A stretch of 64,000 bases of DNA from Chitinophaga jiangningensis (GCF_900142605.1 NZ_FRBL01000006.1:372001-436000), one strand, 5' to 3'. Positions 26,265 through 34,701 are shown, counted from the first letter of the stretch. Notes: generated from the letters alone by a model not told the origin. Numbers and translations are program-made.

Positions 26265-27866
26265 TTATTTTTTCTCTTCATGATACTCCTGCTCCGTATT
26301 GATACTCCAGATGTTTGATTTGGTAACAATGCCGTTGCAGATATTATCTACCGCTACCATGGCGGTGAGCATGGAGTGGTCGGAGTTGTTGTATTTATGC
26401 ATACCGTTACGGCCTACGAGGAAGATGTTTTCGAAGGAGTCCACATAGTCTTTGAGTTCATCAAACCTATCGTAGGTGCCAAAATAGGCGGGGTATGTTT
26501 TTTCCATGCGGAGCACGGTGGCATCGAGTACATCTGCTTTTTGTGCCAGGCCGATTTTACAGAGTTCATCGATGGCGATCTGGCGTATTTCTTCATCGGG
26601 GAGTTCCCAGAAGCCGTCGCCCATGTTACAGAAGTATTCCATGCCCACCCAGGTGGTGCCGGGGTCTTTTACCATAAAGGGGCTCCAGTTATTGAATAGT
26701 TGTAGTCTGCCCACGCGTACATCTTTTTCCTGTATGTAGATCCAGGTGTCTTTGAGGGTAATGGGTTTGTACTCGCCCGTTTTCCCGTCCTGGAAGCTGA
26801 GGTTTTTGAGGAGGATACCAATGGTGATGAAGTCGCGGTACATCAGCCCGGCGGCGATGTCCCGGATATTTTGCGGCACGTTACCTTGTATATCCGCAAT
26901 CAGTTCCTGTACCGGCATGGTGGAAAAGAAGTAGTCGCCGTCGAGGATGACTGCTTCGCCGGTGGTTTTATCCACTGCTTCTATAGCGGTTATGAGGTTA
27001 CTGTTGGTGAATACTTTTTTAACATCGTGCTGCATGAGGATGGTGCCTCCGCGTTCTGTTACTTGTCGCGCTACTTCTTCCCATAGTTGGCCCGGTCCGA
27101 ATTTCGGATAGAGAAATTGTTCGATCAGGCTGGTTTCTACATTTTTCTGATTGATGTCTTTAGGTTTGCCGGCGTCCCAGGCGGTTTTGAGGGCATGGGA
27201 GATGGCTTTACCTATAGAGATACCTTTGATACGCTGGGCGCCCCATTCGGCGGATATTTTGGAGCATTCGATACCCCATACCTTTTCGGTATAGTCTTTA
27301 AAGAAGAGGTGGTACAGTGTTTTGCCGAAGCGGTTCACCATAAAATCTTCCAGTGATTTTTCCTGTTTGCGTGGAAACAACTGGGCATACATGTAGGAGA
27401 ACATGATGCTGATGGTGGTGCTGAGGCCCAGTTTTTTCAGGGTGTCCAGCGAAAGTTGTATGGGGTAGTTAAAGAATTTTTTCAGGAAGTAGATACGTGA
27501 CAGGCGTTGTCTGACGAGCATGATCAGGTCAGGGTCGCGTGCTACGAGTGTGTCGGTGCCAGTGTTTTCAGGCTTTTTAACATCTCTTGTTTTGCGTTGG
27601 TAGGTGATGCTGAAAGTTTCAGCGGCTTCTTCCTGAGGGGGCATCATATTTAGCCACCATTCCATTACGCGGTCGGATTTGGAGAAGAAGCGGTGTCCTC
27701 CGATGTCGATCCTGTTGCCTTTGTAGTTGACCGTTTTAGAAATTCCACCAATGTCAGTACTTTTTTCCAGGACTATCGGTATAATGTTGGTGCGTTGAAG
27801 TAGTTCATAGGCGGCGGTCAAACCTGCGGGACCTGCCCCGATGATAATTGCTTTTTTTGCTGGCAT
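26265..27866 (-). CDS. FAD-dependent amine-oxidase/UDP-galactopyranose-mutase-like oxidoreductase
   Basis: A 533-residue cytosolic flavoprotein. It has the dinucleotide-binding motif IIIGAGPAGLTAAYELLQ (about residues 7-24), the adjacent EKSTDIGGISKTV and DIGGHRFFSKSD blocks typical of protoporphyrinogen-oxidase/UDP-galactopyranose-mutase-like families, and a C-terminal FAD-contact region VGRNGMHKYNNSDHSM near residue 490. The exact reaction cannot be assigned. Bacteroidota genomes often place this type beside surface-polysaccharide enzymes, and the GT-C-like gene follows here. Confidence 0.78.
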   Translation of the reverse strand: MPAKKAIIIGAGPAGLTAAYELLQRTNIIPIVLEKSTDIGGISKTVNYKGNRIDIGGHRFFSKSDRVMEWWLNMMPPQEEAAETFSITYQRKTRDVKKPENTGTDTLVARDPDLIMLVRQRLSRIYFLKKFFNYPIQLSLDTLKKLGLSTTISIMFSYMYAQLFPRKQEKSLEDFMVNRFGKTLYHLFFKDYTEKVWGIECSKISAEWGAQRIKGISIGKAISHALKTAWDAGKPKDINQKNVETSLIEQFLYPKFGPGQLWEEVARQVTERGGTILMQHDVKKVFTNSNLITAIEAVDKTTGEAVILDGDYFFSTMPVQELIADIQGNVPQNIRDIAAGLMYRDFITIGILLKNLSFQDGKTGEYKPITLKDTWIYIQEKDVRVGRLQLFNNWSPFMVKDPGTTWVGMEYFCNMGDGFWELPDEEIRQIAIDELCKIGLAQKADVLDATVLRMEKTYPAYFGTYDRFDELKDYVDSFENIFLVGRNGMHKYNNSDHSMLTAMVAVDNICNGIVTKSNIWSINTEQEYHEEKK

Positions 27867-28058
27867 ACTATTATGGTTTTACAAAACAGCCAGCCCGGGA
27901 TTATCAGAGCGCAGCTGTTTTTGAGGGTGTCGGACTTCAGGGTAAAACAGGGAGGCAGATCATTTACTGCAATAATGATCTGCTTGCATATACAAGTTTA
28001 ACAGTCCACACTGAAATGGTATGTCAGCGATAAAAAAATCAGGTAATATAGGGAGAGA

Positions 28059-28913
28059 TTAGAATTTCCATTTATAGAAATACATTGGGGCGGCTTTGCC
28101 TTCGCTGATGGTAACGTACCCGCTGTTGTCCGGTAAGATAGTGATGGCTTCGCCCTGTGCTTCCGGTTCATAGGGGAGTTGTTTGCCGGGGCGTGCCATG
28201 GCCTGTTCTACGGTTTCTCCGTTTTTGCGGTTCCAGTAGTATACGGTGGTGAGGGTTTTGAGTACGATATGGTGGCCATCTTTGGAGATATCGGCGGAAA
28301 CTACCCAGGTAAAGGGGAGGGTGATTAATTTCTGAAGATTGGTTTGATCGCCGTCTTTAAAGTCGAGTGTAGTTTTATAGAGGTGTACTGCTTTCTGGCG
28401 TTTGCTGATGATATAGATCTGCCGGGAGATGGGGTCGATCATGAGGGATTCCGCATCTTTGGGGTGATCGGGGTATTCCAGTTTGAGCACGTCCGCGGTG
28501 ATGTTTACTTTAGGCTGCGGTTTGGTGGCAGGCTCGGGGAAGCGGTAGATGCGGATATGGTCACGTGTGCCGCTGTTATCGCCAATATCTGCCACGTATA
28601 CGTAGTATTTGCCCTTTACCGGGCCCGGCCCTTCGGCAATGTCTTCCCAGTCCTTATTCGTCCCGTTTTCGATGTTAAACACGCTGATGACGGCTGCCTT
28701 ATTGTTCAGCAGGAATACGTCGGGTTTGTTGCCGCTGTCGTTATGCGACCAGAAGCAGTTTTTAAGCGGCACGGAGGAGGCGATGCCGGAGGCTTCTTTC
28801 AGCTTTTTATCGTTGATATGCCCCATTAGCTGGGGTTTAACCGTGGTGGTCTGGGCGAGGCCCTGTAGTCCGGTACCGATCAGCAGGAGGGTGGCAAACA
28901 GTATGTGGCGCAT
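28059..28913 (-). CDS. Secreted beta-propeller-like protein
   Basis: A 284-residue protein with a signal peptide (MRHILFATLLLIGTGLQGLAQ). The mature chain shows repeated blade-like segments: SGIASSVPLKNCFWSHNDSG, KYYVYVADIGDNSGTRDHI, DAESLMIDPISRQIYIISKR and VVSADISKDGHHIVLKT. This is the look of a six-bladed propeller of the esterase-like/phytase-like kind, but no catalytic set could be pinned down. It is monocistronic and its start faces the tRNA-Gln(CTG) promoter. Confidence 0.62.
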   Translation of the reverse strand: MRHILFATLLLIGTGLQGLAQTTTVKPQLMGHINDKKLKEASGIASSVPLKNCFWSHNDSGNKPDVFLLNNKAAVISVFNIENGTNKDWEDIAEGPGPVKGKYYVYVADIGDNSGTRDHIRIYRFPEPATKPQPKVNITADVLKLEYPDHPKDAESLMIDPISRQIYIISKRQKAVHLYKTTLDFKDGDQTNLQKLITLPFTWVVSADISKDGHHIVLKTLTTVYYWNRKNGETVEQAMARPGKQLPYEPEAQGEAITILPDNSGYVTISEGKAAPMYFYKWKF

Positions 28914-29024
28914 AAAATGAGCGGTTTAGCAGGTGTTAATTTAGGAATAATTCCCGGAAAAAGGCCGCGACAGTTGATACTGAGCGGGTTTTGAAATTTT
29001 TTTCTGAAAAAATCTTCAAAAAAT

Positions 29025-29055
29025 TTTGGTTGAAATGAAGAATGTTGTAATTTTG
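29025..29055 (+). promoter_or_regulatory. Promoter of tRNA-Gln(CTG)
   Basis: TTTG at 29025-29028 and TAATTTTG at 29048-29055, 19 bases apart, fit the Bacteroidota consensus. Confidence 0.65.
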
Positions 29056-29072
29056 CCGTCCTGAAACGATGA

Positions 29073-29143
29073 TGCCTGATAGTATAATGGTAGTACTCGC
29101 GACTCTGACTCGCTCAGTCTTGGTTCGAATCCAGGTCAGGCAA
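29073..29143 (+). tRNA. tRNA-Gln (anticodon CTG)
   Basis: A 71-base cloverleaf with acceptor stem TGCCTGA/TCAGGCA. The anticodon loop CTCTGAC gives CTG. The stem CGCGA/TCGCT has a C-T mismatch at its top. The T arm and variable region are the same as in the two TTG copies, pointing to a common origin. Confidence 0.92.
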
Positions 29144-29149
29144 CAAGCT

Positions 29150-29185
29150 AAAAACCGCAAATCTTGAAAAGGGTTTGCGGTTTTT
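29150..29185 (+). terminator. Terminator after tRNA-Gln(CTG)
   Basis: A 12-bp stem AAAAACCGCAAA / TTTGCGGTTTTT with a 12-base loop and terminal T run. Confidence 0.88.
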
Positions 29186-29290
29186 CTATTTATGTAATTG
29201 CCTGCCGTGCCAGGGCTTTCTCCGGGCGCTGAAAGAAAATCAAGTTTTCTTTTTTACATTCATGGCCGGCTGAAAAATAGCTGCTATACC

Positions 29291-30256
29291 ATGAAACGTG
29301 TTTTCCTTGCCTTAAAAGTTATCGCCATTCCTGTTTTATACGCGCTCTTCCTGCGTATAATTTTTGATCTGAAAGGTTGGGAAAGGATTTTTTCCGTGAT
29401 GACTATCTCCTTCTTGTTTTTGGTCCCGTTTGTAGTGGGAGCTGTTACCATTATTCTATCTCCTAAAGAAAAGATAAAAAGCGATATATATACTTTGGCG
29501 ATGCCCTGGGTGCCTATTACGGTCTTCTTTGTAATAACGGTGGCCTTTGGTATGGAGGGAATGATTTGCTGGATCATGGCTTTGCCACTATTCCTGTTTG
29601 CCAGTTCGGCTGGGGGCTTTATAGCCAGGCGCTTTCTTAAGCAAAAAAAGAACGAACGTATTTACACCAGCTTCGTATTGATATTACCCTTGCTGATATC
29701 TCCGATAGAACATCACATTGGTGCGCACAAAAAAACTTTTAAAGCTTATACCAGTATTGATATACACGCAGATGCGGCTACCATCTGGAGTCAGGTTACC
29801 CGTGTGAAAGCTATACCGGCATCGGCGGATAAAGGCTGGCTAACGAAATTTATGGGTTTTCCACGCCCGGTGGAGGCGGTGTTGAATTACGAAGGCGTTG
29901 GCGGGTATCGCAAGGCGATATTTACGAATGGGCTCACTTTTCATGAAACCGTTACGACTTACATACATCAGCAAAAAATGGTTTTTGATATAAAGGCTCA
30001 TCCACAAGATATTCCTGCTGCCACTATGGATGAACATATCATTATAGGCGGACAGTTTTTTGATGTGCTCAATGGTACTTATGAACTGGAACGGATAAAT
30101 GGCCAAACTTACCGGCTGCATTTATACAGTCATTTTACCATGAATACCACGTTTAATTTTTATGCAGGCTGGTGGGCAAAATGGATCATGAAGGACATAC
30201 AAAATAATATTTTGCAGGTGGAGAAAAGCAGGGCGGAGAATCGGGGTAAGATCTGA
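29291..30256 (+). CDS. Membrane-anchored SRPBCC (START-like) domain protein
   Basis: A 321-residue protein. Four hydrophobic helices occupy about residues 5-120, followed by a basic loop, a short hydrophobic stretch (VLILPLLISPIEHH) and then a soluble domain (about 150-310) beginning YTSIDIHADAATIWSQVTRV. That opening is the hallmark of SRPBCC/START-like lipid-binding folds. The ATG at 29291 is chosen because MKRVFLALKVIAIPVLY starts with the first helix; an upstream in-frame start would add 31 polar residues. Function unknown; binding of a hydrophobic ligand is inferred from the fold. Confidence 0.7.
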   Translation: MKRVFLALKVIAIPVLYALFLRIIFDLKGWERIFSVMTISFLFLVPFVVGAVTIILSPKEKIKSDIYTLAMPWVPITVFFVITVAFGMEGMICWIMALPLFLFASSAGGFIARRFLKQKKNERIYTSFVLILPLLISPIEHHIGAHKKTFKAYTSIDIHADAATIWSQVTRVKAIPASADKGWLTKFMGFPRPVEAVLNYEGVGGYRKAIFTNGLTFHETVTTYIHQQKMVFDIKAHPQDIPAATMDEHIIIGGQFFDVLNGTYELERINGQTYRLHLYSHFTMNTTFNFYAGWWAKWIMKDIQNNILQVEKSRAENRGKI

Positions 30257-30307
30257 TATCGATGGGGAGTTACTACGTTTGTATCTTGTATTTCTGATAG
30301 ATAATCT

Positions 30308-30345
30308 AAAAAGTGATAGTATCACGTGATACAATCACTTTTTTT
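30308..30345 (+). terminator. Terminator after the SRPBCC gene
   Basis: An outer 9-bp stem AAAAGTGAT/ATCACTTTT encloses the palindrome GTATCACGTGATAC; a T run follows. Confidence 0.8.
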
Positions 30346-30417
30346 ATACGAATTAAACGATAGGAAAAATGTCTTAATCGTTTTTTATATTTATAATTTT
30401 ATAGCCAAATACTATCC

Positions 30418-30927
30418 ATGAATTTCCCGGTCCTCACCTGTGCACAATGCGGCAGCTCCGATGTAAAGCTGATGCCTCAACGAAATGATCTTGTCAATTG
30501 CAATTATTGTGGCGCCATATTTATGATTCCACCGCCGCAGGGAGAACCCCTTCCACAAGCTATAGAAGAGCCGGAACCGGAGGTTGAAGAAGAGGAAAAA
30601 GAAGAAGAAGAGTTAATTATTCCACCTGTACCCCCTCGCCCAGGAACTACCAATACCGAAAAGTTTGTAACATTCATATTGGTGGTTATTGGATTTATCG
30701 GCGCATATCTGATTTTGAATGTAACCGGAGATGATACCTGGTTATACCAACTTATAGCTTGTATAGGCGGATTGGGGATATGTAGCTTTATACTTTTAAA
30801 CTTAGGATTAGAGAAGAAAAGGAAGTATGAAAGCAGTCCGGAGATGCAGGAATACAATCGCGTCAGAAGACAAATCCGGGAAAGGAGGGAGGAAAGAGAA
30901 AAATTAAAAGGGCAAACAAATAAATAG
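30418..30927 (+). CDS. Zinc-ribbon membrane protein, paralog 1
   Basis: A 169-residue protein with an N-terminal zinc ribbon: LTCAQCGSSDV and VNCNYCGAIF give two CxxC knuckles at about residues 8-11 and 28-31. An acidic, glutamate-rich proline-containing linker follows (about 45-75), then two hydrophobic helices (about 85-105 and 110-130) and a basic, coiled-coil-like C-terminal tail (RVRRQIRERREEREKLK). It resembles bacterial zinc-ribbon sensors with a membrane hairpin but no function is known. The next gene, 50 bases on, is its paralog. Confidence 0.68.
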   Translation: MNFPVLTCAQCGSSDVKLMPQRNDLVNCNYCGAIFMIPPPQGEPLPQAIEEPEPEVEEEEKEEEELIIPPVPPRPGTTNTEKFVTFILVVIGFIGAYLILNVTGDDTWLYQLIACIGGLGICSFILLNLGLEKKRKYESSPEMQEYNRVRRQIRERREEREKLKGQTNK

Positions 30928-30977
30928 CCCTATTAGGAAAACACCGTACTATTTATCAAAAATGTTATTAAAGCCAC

Positions 30978-31448
30978 ATGAATCCGTCAGCCCTCATTTG
31001 CGCCCAATGCGGTAGCTCCGATGTAAGCCTCATGCCTGAAAGAAATGATCTGGTGCATTGTAATCACTGCGGCACTCTTTTTATGATTCCCTCCTCATCA
31101 GAAAATTTGCCGGAGAAACCGGTGGAAGATGATGATTTGGAGATTCCATCGCGCCCAGCGTTTGCCAGGGAATCGGGGTCAAAAAAACTGGCGGTAATAA
31201 CGGTGATTGTGTGTGCTGTCATTGCCTTATTTGCTGGGACTACCAGGGATGGTGATGTGAAAATACTCCTGATCCTGTGCATCTTCGGGCTGCTGGGTTT
31301 GCTTCTTATCATTGGATTGAGCCGGGAGGCCGCCAGACGTAAGGAGATTGAAAACAGTCCTGAAATGCAGGAATACAATGAGAAAATTAAGAGAGTGGCA
31401 GCACAGCTGGAAGAGAGGAGGAGAAAGAGGATTGATCAAAAAAAATAG
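30978..31448 (+). CDS. Zinc-ribbon membrane protein, paralog 2
   Basis: A 156-residue paralog of the preceding gene. The ribbon LICAQCGSSDVSLMPERNDL and VHCNHCGTLF is almost superimposable, while the linker is shorter and less acidic. Two helices (about 75-93 and 96-116) and a basic helical tail (KIKRVAAQLEERRRKR) are kept. The matching ESSPEMQEYN-like segment (ENSPEMQEYNEKI) before the tail shows this part is under constraint. A tandem duplication is the simplest origin. Function unknown. Confidence 0.68.
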   Translation: MNPSALICAQCGSSDVSLMPERNDLVHCNHCGTLFMIPSSSENLPEKPVEDDDLEIPSRPAFARESGSKKLAVITVIVCAVIALFAGTTRDGDVKILLILCIFGLLGLLLIIGLSREAARRKEIENSPEMQEYNEKIKRVAAQLEERRRKRIDQKK

Positions 31449-31607
31449 GTTGTCGGCCGCCATCCGGATTGCCGGTTTCCTTTTATATGGCCATAAAGCA
31501 AATCTCTGAGTAAATCAGTAATGGAAGTGATTCACCTTCAAGACTTGGGGTAGGAAAACTATGCCAGACTGCGTATAGAAATGTTATTTACTGTTAACGC
31601 CCAAAAC

Positions 31608-31639
31608 GCGAACAGCCCGCATCACTGCGGGCTGTTCGC
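31608..31639. terminator. Bidirectional terminator between convergent genes
   Basis: A perfect 14-bp stem GCGAACAGCCCGCA / TGCGGGCTGTTCGC with a TCAC loop lies between paralog 2 and the SRAP gene. Confidence 0.7.
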
Positions 31640-31664
31640 TGTTATAGGAGGGAATTGAAATAAA

Positions 31665-32417
31665 CTATACGGTTACCGGCGGTAGACCTTCGTAATTGAT
31701 TTCAGCGATCACGGAGGCATCGTCTGGTTTGGCTTTACGAACGGAATTGACGGTCCAGAACTGCAGCGTATCCGAAGGTTGTTCGTATTGCAGTACATCG
31801 CGTATATCCGTGTCAGTTAGGTCTGGTTTGATCCATTCTTCGGCCAGTTCATTGGTGAGCATCATGGGCATGCGGCCCGCATTATCGCCCCCGTTGTGGA
31901 TTTGACGCATTACGTTGTTGGCGCTACGGGTGAGCAGGGAAAATGTGGGGATACGTTCGGGTTTATCCACATCCCAGGAATTGGATAATGCCCATAACCC
32001 AGCTATGAAAAACACTTCCTGTTCCTGCGATTTAATATAATAGGGCACTTTGTTTTTCAATCCCGGCACTTCCCGGTATTCAAAAAATCCGGTAACGGGA
32101 ATGAGGCAGCGTTGTGTGCGGATGGCGTTCCACAGTGTTTTAGGTTCCAGTACTTTCTCGCTGCGTGCGTTGAGAAACATTTGCCGTTGCCGCTTTACTT
32201 TTTCCGGTGTATTCAACATTTTAGGAATGGGCCCCCAGTTAAACAGGGCTAATTGCGGGCCTTCATGGTTTACTACAATCGGCCATTGCGGGTACGACAT
32301 CCCGATTTTATGGTACGTAGCGTCAAACTGAAGGTTAGCTCCCGGCGCGGTTTGCAGCAGGGGCATGATTTTGAATATGCTTTCAATTTTGGTAGTAAAG
32401 GCGATATCATAACACAT
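31665..32417 (-). CDS. SOS response-associated peptidase (SRAP, YedK/HMCES-like)
   Basis: A 250-residue SRAP protein, which protects abasic sites in single-stranded DNA by forming a covalent link through its N-terminal cysteine. The invariant Cys2 is present (MCYD). The substrate-pocket motif NARSEK (about residue 87), the block CLIPVTGFFEYRE (catalytic Glu) and GRMPMML near 180 are all family hallmarks. Length is normal. It ends a minus-strand cassette with a UmuD-like protein and an unknown protein, which supports a DNA-damage role. The start lies only 3 bases after the preceding stop. Confidence 0.9.
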   Translation of the reverse strand: MCYDIAFTTKIESIFKIMPLLQTAPGANLQFDATYHKIGMSYPQWPIVVNHEGPQLALFNWGPIPKMLNTPEKVKRQRQMFLNARSEKVLEPKTLWNAIRTQRCLIPVTGFFEYREVPGLKNKVPYYIKSQEQEVFFIAGLWALSNSWDVDKPERIPTFSLLTRSANNVMRQIHNGGDNAGRMPMMLTNELAEEWIKPDLTDTDIRDVLQYEQPSDTLQFWTVNSVRKAKPDDASVIAEINYEGLPPVTV

Positions 32418-32420
32418 ACG

Positions 32421-32909
32421 CTATCCGGAGATTAGTTGATATAAAGGTACTTGTATTTCCTCTTGTCCGTAGCGGAGGGCAATAATTAGTTCGCCATAAT
32501 GTGTGTACAGCTCGGCATCAACCGTGCTGTTAGGCCGCCAGTTGGTATGAATCTGCATATAGCGGCGCAGCTTTTCTGCGACCTCGCCACCTGGCTCCCA
32601 GGTTTTACCTTTTAGCATCGCGGTAAATACCTTGTAGCCTGGGGGCTGGCCTGCAGCAATAAATAATTTGTCCATTTCTTCAGGGCGATGCGCCTGGTAT
32701 ATATATTTTCGCTTATCGAAGCGGATATGCTGAAAGTGCTGATTGGCCTCACCAATATCTTTATAAGGTGTGATTAAAAAGGCCTCCCTGGTCACCTGGT
32801 CACCAGGCTCAATACCGGGAAGATAACTCTGCCTTACAAACAACGTGTAGCCCTGGTTCAGGAAGGCCGTTAATACCGGCGGGGTAAATAATGCAAGCGG
32901 ATTAAACAT
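32421..32909 (-). CDS. Unknown cytosolic protein in the SOS cassette
   Basis: A 162-residue soluble protein with no signal peptide or membrane helix. The C-terminal half contains AEKLRRYMQIHTNWRPNST and a short beta run GELIIALRYGQEEIQVPLYQ, suggesting a small alpha/beta fold. It lies 7 bases after the UmuD-like gene and 3 bases before the SRAP gene, so all three are co-transcribed and probably serve one DNA-damage function. No family was recognised. Confidence 0.65.
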   Translation of the reverse strand: MFNPLALFTPPVLTAFLNQGYTLFVRQSYLPGIEPGDQVTREAFLITPYKDIGEANQHFQHIRFDKRKYIYQAHRPEEMDKLFIAAGQPPGYKVFTAMLKGKTWEPGGEVAEKLRRYMQIHTNWRPNSTVDAELYTHYGELIIALRYGQEEIQVPLYQLISG

Positions 32910-32916
32910 GGCCGTA

Positions 32917-33300
32917 TTATTTACGCATGTCTACTATCACCGCCGTTACTACTCCCCATACCTGGAAATCAGTATCTTCTGTGATTAATACCGGTTTATA
33001 AAAAGCATTTTCTGAATGAAGCACCCAGTTACGGCCCGCTTTCACCAGTCGCTTTACCGTGTATTCACCATTTACCATGGCCAGTATAATATCGCCGGTG
33101 CCGGGGCGCAACGACCTGTCAACCACGGCCATAGCGCCATCGGGCATGTTGGCATCCGCCATACCATCCCCCTTGATCTGAAAGATAAAAGTGCTGTGGG
33201 GCTGGGAGTGGATTACCCTTGAAAGGTCTATCGTGTCTTCCATGTTGGCATTATGCAAGGGTAGGGTAACAATTTCTCCACTCAACTTCATCGCTTCCAT
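32917..33300 (-). CDS. UmuD/LexA-like S24 peptidase fold protein lacking the serine nucleophile
   Basis: A 127-residue protein of the S24 fold found in UmuD and LexA. The block FIFQIKGDGMADANMPDGAM corresponds to the UmuD SGDSM region, but the nucleophilic Ser is Gly46 (codon GGT). The general-base Lys is kept as Lys83 in GEYTVKRL; the spacing of 37 residues equals Ser60 to Lys97 of E. coli UmuD. GDIILAMVNGEY is also conserved. There is no clear Ala-Gly or Cys-Gly cleavage site in the N-terminal arm. It should fold and dimerise but not self-cleave (inference). No umuC follows; an unknown gene and a SRAP gene do. Confidence 0.82.
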   Translation of the reverse strand: MEAMKLSGEIVTLPLHNANMEDTIDLSRVIHSQPHSTFIFQIKGDGMADANMPDGAMAVVDRSLRPGTGDIILAMVNGEYTVKRLVKAGRNWVLHSENAFYKPVLITEDTDFQVWGVVTAVIVDMRK

Positions 33301-33339
33301 AATCTGTGTTTTAAAATGCTAATATTATTGGCAAAATAA

Positions 33340-33356
33340 AACTAAATATTTTAGTT
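33340..33356. promoter_or_regulatory. Candidate operator of the UmuD-like cassette
   Basis: Perfect dyad AACTAAA-TAT-TTTAGTT, 40-56 bases upstream of the UmuD-like start, where the promoter core should be. It could bind a LexA-type or other repressor; no consensus was available to confirm this. Confidence 0.45.
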
Positions 33357-33481
33357 AAAAAAATATTCCGGGGATCATTTTTAAAATCTTTGAAAACGTT
33401 AGTGGGTGCGGGTTATTTGAATACATTGGGGCTCAGTAATATGTGTATTTTCACTGATAGATATACCGCAGTAAAACAAGA

Positions 33482-33509
33482 AAAAATGACACCGCGGGGT
33501 GTCATTTTT
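33482..33509. terminator. Palindromic terminator between the ECF operon and the SOS cassette
   Basis: A 12-bp stem AAAAATGACACC / GGTGTCATTTTT with a GCGG loop. It is A-rich on one side and T-rich on the other, so usable in either direction, here chiefly for the minus-strand transcript. Confidence 0.75.
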
Positions 33510-33575
33510 ATCAGGAGCCATCAGGCGTACAACGGAATGTTGTTGATAAGTTGAATTTCCATCTCCCTAAAAAAA

Positions 33576-34202
33576 TTATACCTCCCTGAACTCATCCAGC
33601 AGCTTTTTGATTTGCTGAGCGTATTTGCCATAAACAACGTGTACATAAATCTCGGTCTTCGCGACCATCAGTACAATGACGAGTAATAGCAGGCCCACTA
33701 TGGTAAAGACTTTCGACTGGCTAATAGCAGCACTTTTATTCAGTATGGCAGTAGGTGAAATATTTTTGTCATTTATGAGAATTATGCCCACAAACACTAT
33801 CACAAAGGGGAGCAGACAATAACTAAAAACCTTATAAAACTCATTACTAAGTTTAATATCATAGTATACTGCATACAGATTGTCTTTGGACGTTAGTGCC
33901 GTATTGCTCATATTCTTATAGAACAGATAGAATTTAATAAAGAAGTATCCGCAAATCAGCACAAAATTGAAATACATGAGGTAGAATGCGAAAAGCAGGT
34001 AGGCATTGAATGTCATGATAGCAGGTACAAAGCCTAAAAAAATCACGGCTGCCAGTTGTGCAAAAAATTCTTTTTTCAGTCGCCTGCGAAACTTATCTAC
34101 CGGTAGCTGGGCGGATTTCAATTTTTCCAGGTTCGCAGGAATAGCAATGCTGTCGCCGGATTTATCGCTGTTCCATAAGGATTGTAAGTCATCAAAAGCC
34201 AT
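33576..34202 (-). CDS. Four-helix membrane protein, probable regulator of the ECF sigma factor
   Basis: A 208-residue inner membrane protein. The cytosolic N-terminus (MAFDDLQSLWNSDKSGDS..., residues 1-45) is charged and helical, followed by two helix pairs (about 48-92 and 120-190). It overlaps the sigma-factor gene by 11 bases, the usual arrangement for anti-sigma partners, and the N-terminus MAFDDLQSLW is seen in Bacteroidota anti-sigma-like membrane proteins. No recognised anti-sigma zinc motif is present, so the role is inferred from linkage. Confidence 0.6.
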   Translation of the reverse strand: MAFDDLQSLWNSDKSGDSIAIPANLEKLKSAQLPVDKFRRRLKKEFFAQLAAVIFLGFVPAIMTFNAYLLFAFYLMYFNFVLICGYFFIKFYLFYKNMSNTALTSKDNLYAVYYDIKLSNEFYKVFSYCLLPFVIVFVGIILINDKNISPTAILNKSAAISQSKVFTIVGLLLLVIVLMVAKTEIYVHVVYGKYAQQIKKLLDEFREV

Positions 34203-34689
34203 AGCCTTGTTGTTTTATAAGTTCCTTTAATTTCGTTTTTGCTCTGTTTAATTTGGTACGGGCATTTCCTTCCGTGATCCCTAAGTTTTCTCCGATTTCG
34301 CGGTGGGAGTAATTTTCCAGGTGGTAAAAGATCAGCGCCTTTTCCAATCGCTCCAGTTTTTGTACCGCCTGGTAGAAGTGCGCCAGCTGCAATTCTTTGG
34401 TGTTTGAAGCCTCATCAGCGGGTATATCGGGCACAGCATCGGTGGTAATGGGTTTGCGCTGGTCTTTCTTGAAAAACACCAGTGCGGTGTTGAGTGCTAC
34501 ACGGTACATCCAGGTGGAAAAATTACTTTGCTGCCGGAAGTTGTCGTACGATTTCCATAACTGTAGTATGATCTCCTGTGCCAGGTCGTCCTGGTCATCC
34601 TTCGTATCCATGTACATCCTGGATATTTTATGGATGATGCCCTTATGTTGTTCAATCAGTTCAAGAAATACCTTTTCTTTAGTTTTCAA
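34192..34689 (-). CDS. ECF-family RNA polymerase sigma factor
   Basis: A 165-residue group 4 sigma factor. Region 2 (about residues 8-75) contains DQDDLAQEIILQLWKSYDNFR and STWMYRVALNTA. Region 4 (about 105-155) contains the helix-turn-helix YSHREIGENLGITEGNARTKLNRA. The linker between them is short and acidic. The downstream gene overlaps by 11 bases and probably encodes its membrane regulator. The preceding TraB/GumN gene lies 12 bases upstream on the same strand and may be part of the same transcript. Confidence 0.9.
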   Translation of the reverse strand: MKTKEKVFLELIEQHKGIIHKISRMYMDTKDDQDDLAQEIILQLWKSYDNFRQQSNFSTWMYRVALNTALVFFKKDQRKPITTDAVPDIPADEASNTKELQLAHFYQAVQKLERLEKALIFYHLENYSHREIGENLGITEGNARTKLNRAKTKLKELIKQQGYGF

Positions 34690-34701
34690 CGGGGGGATGC
34701 T

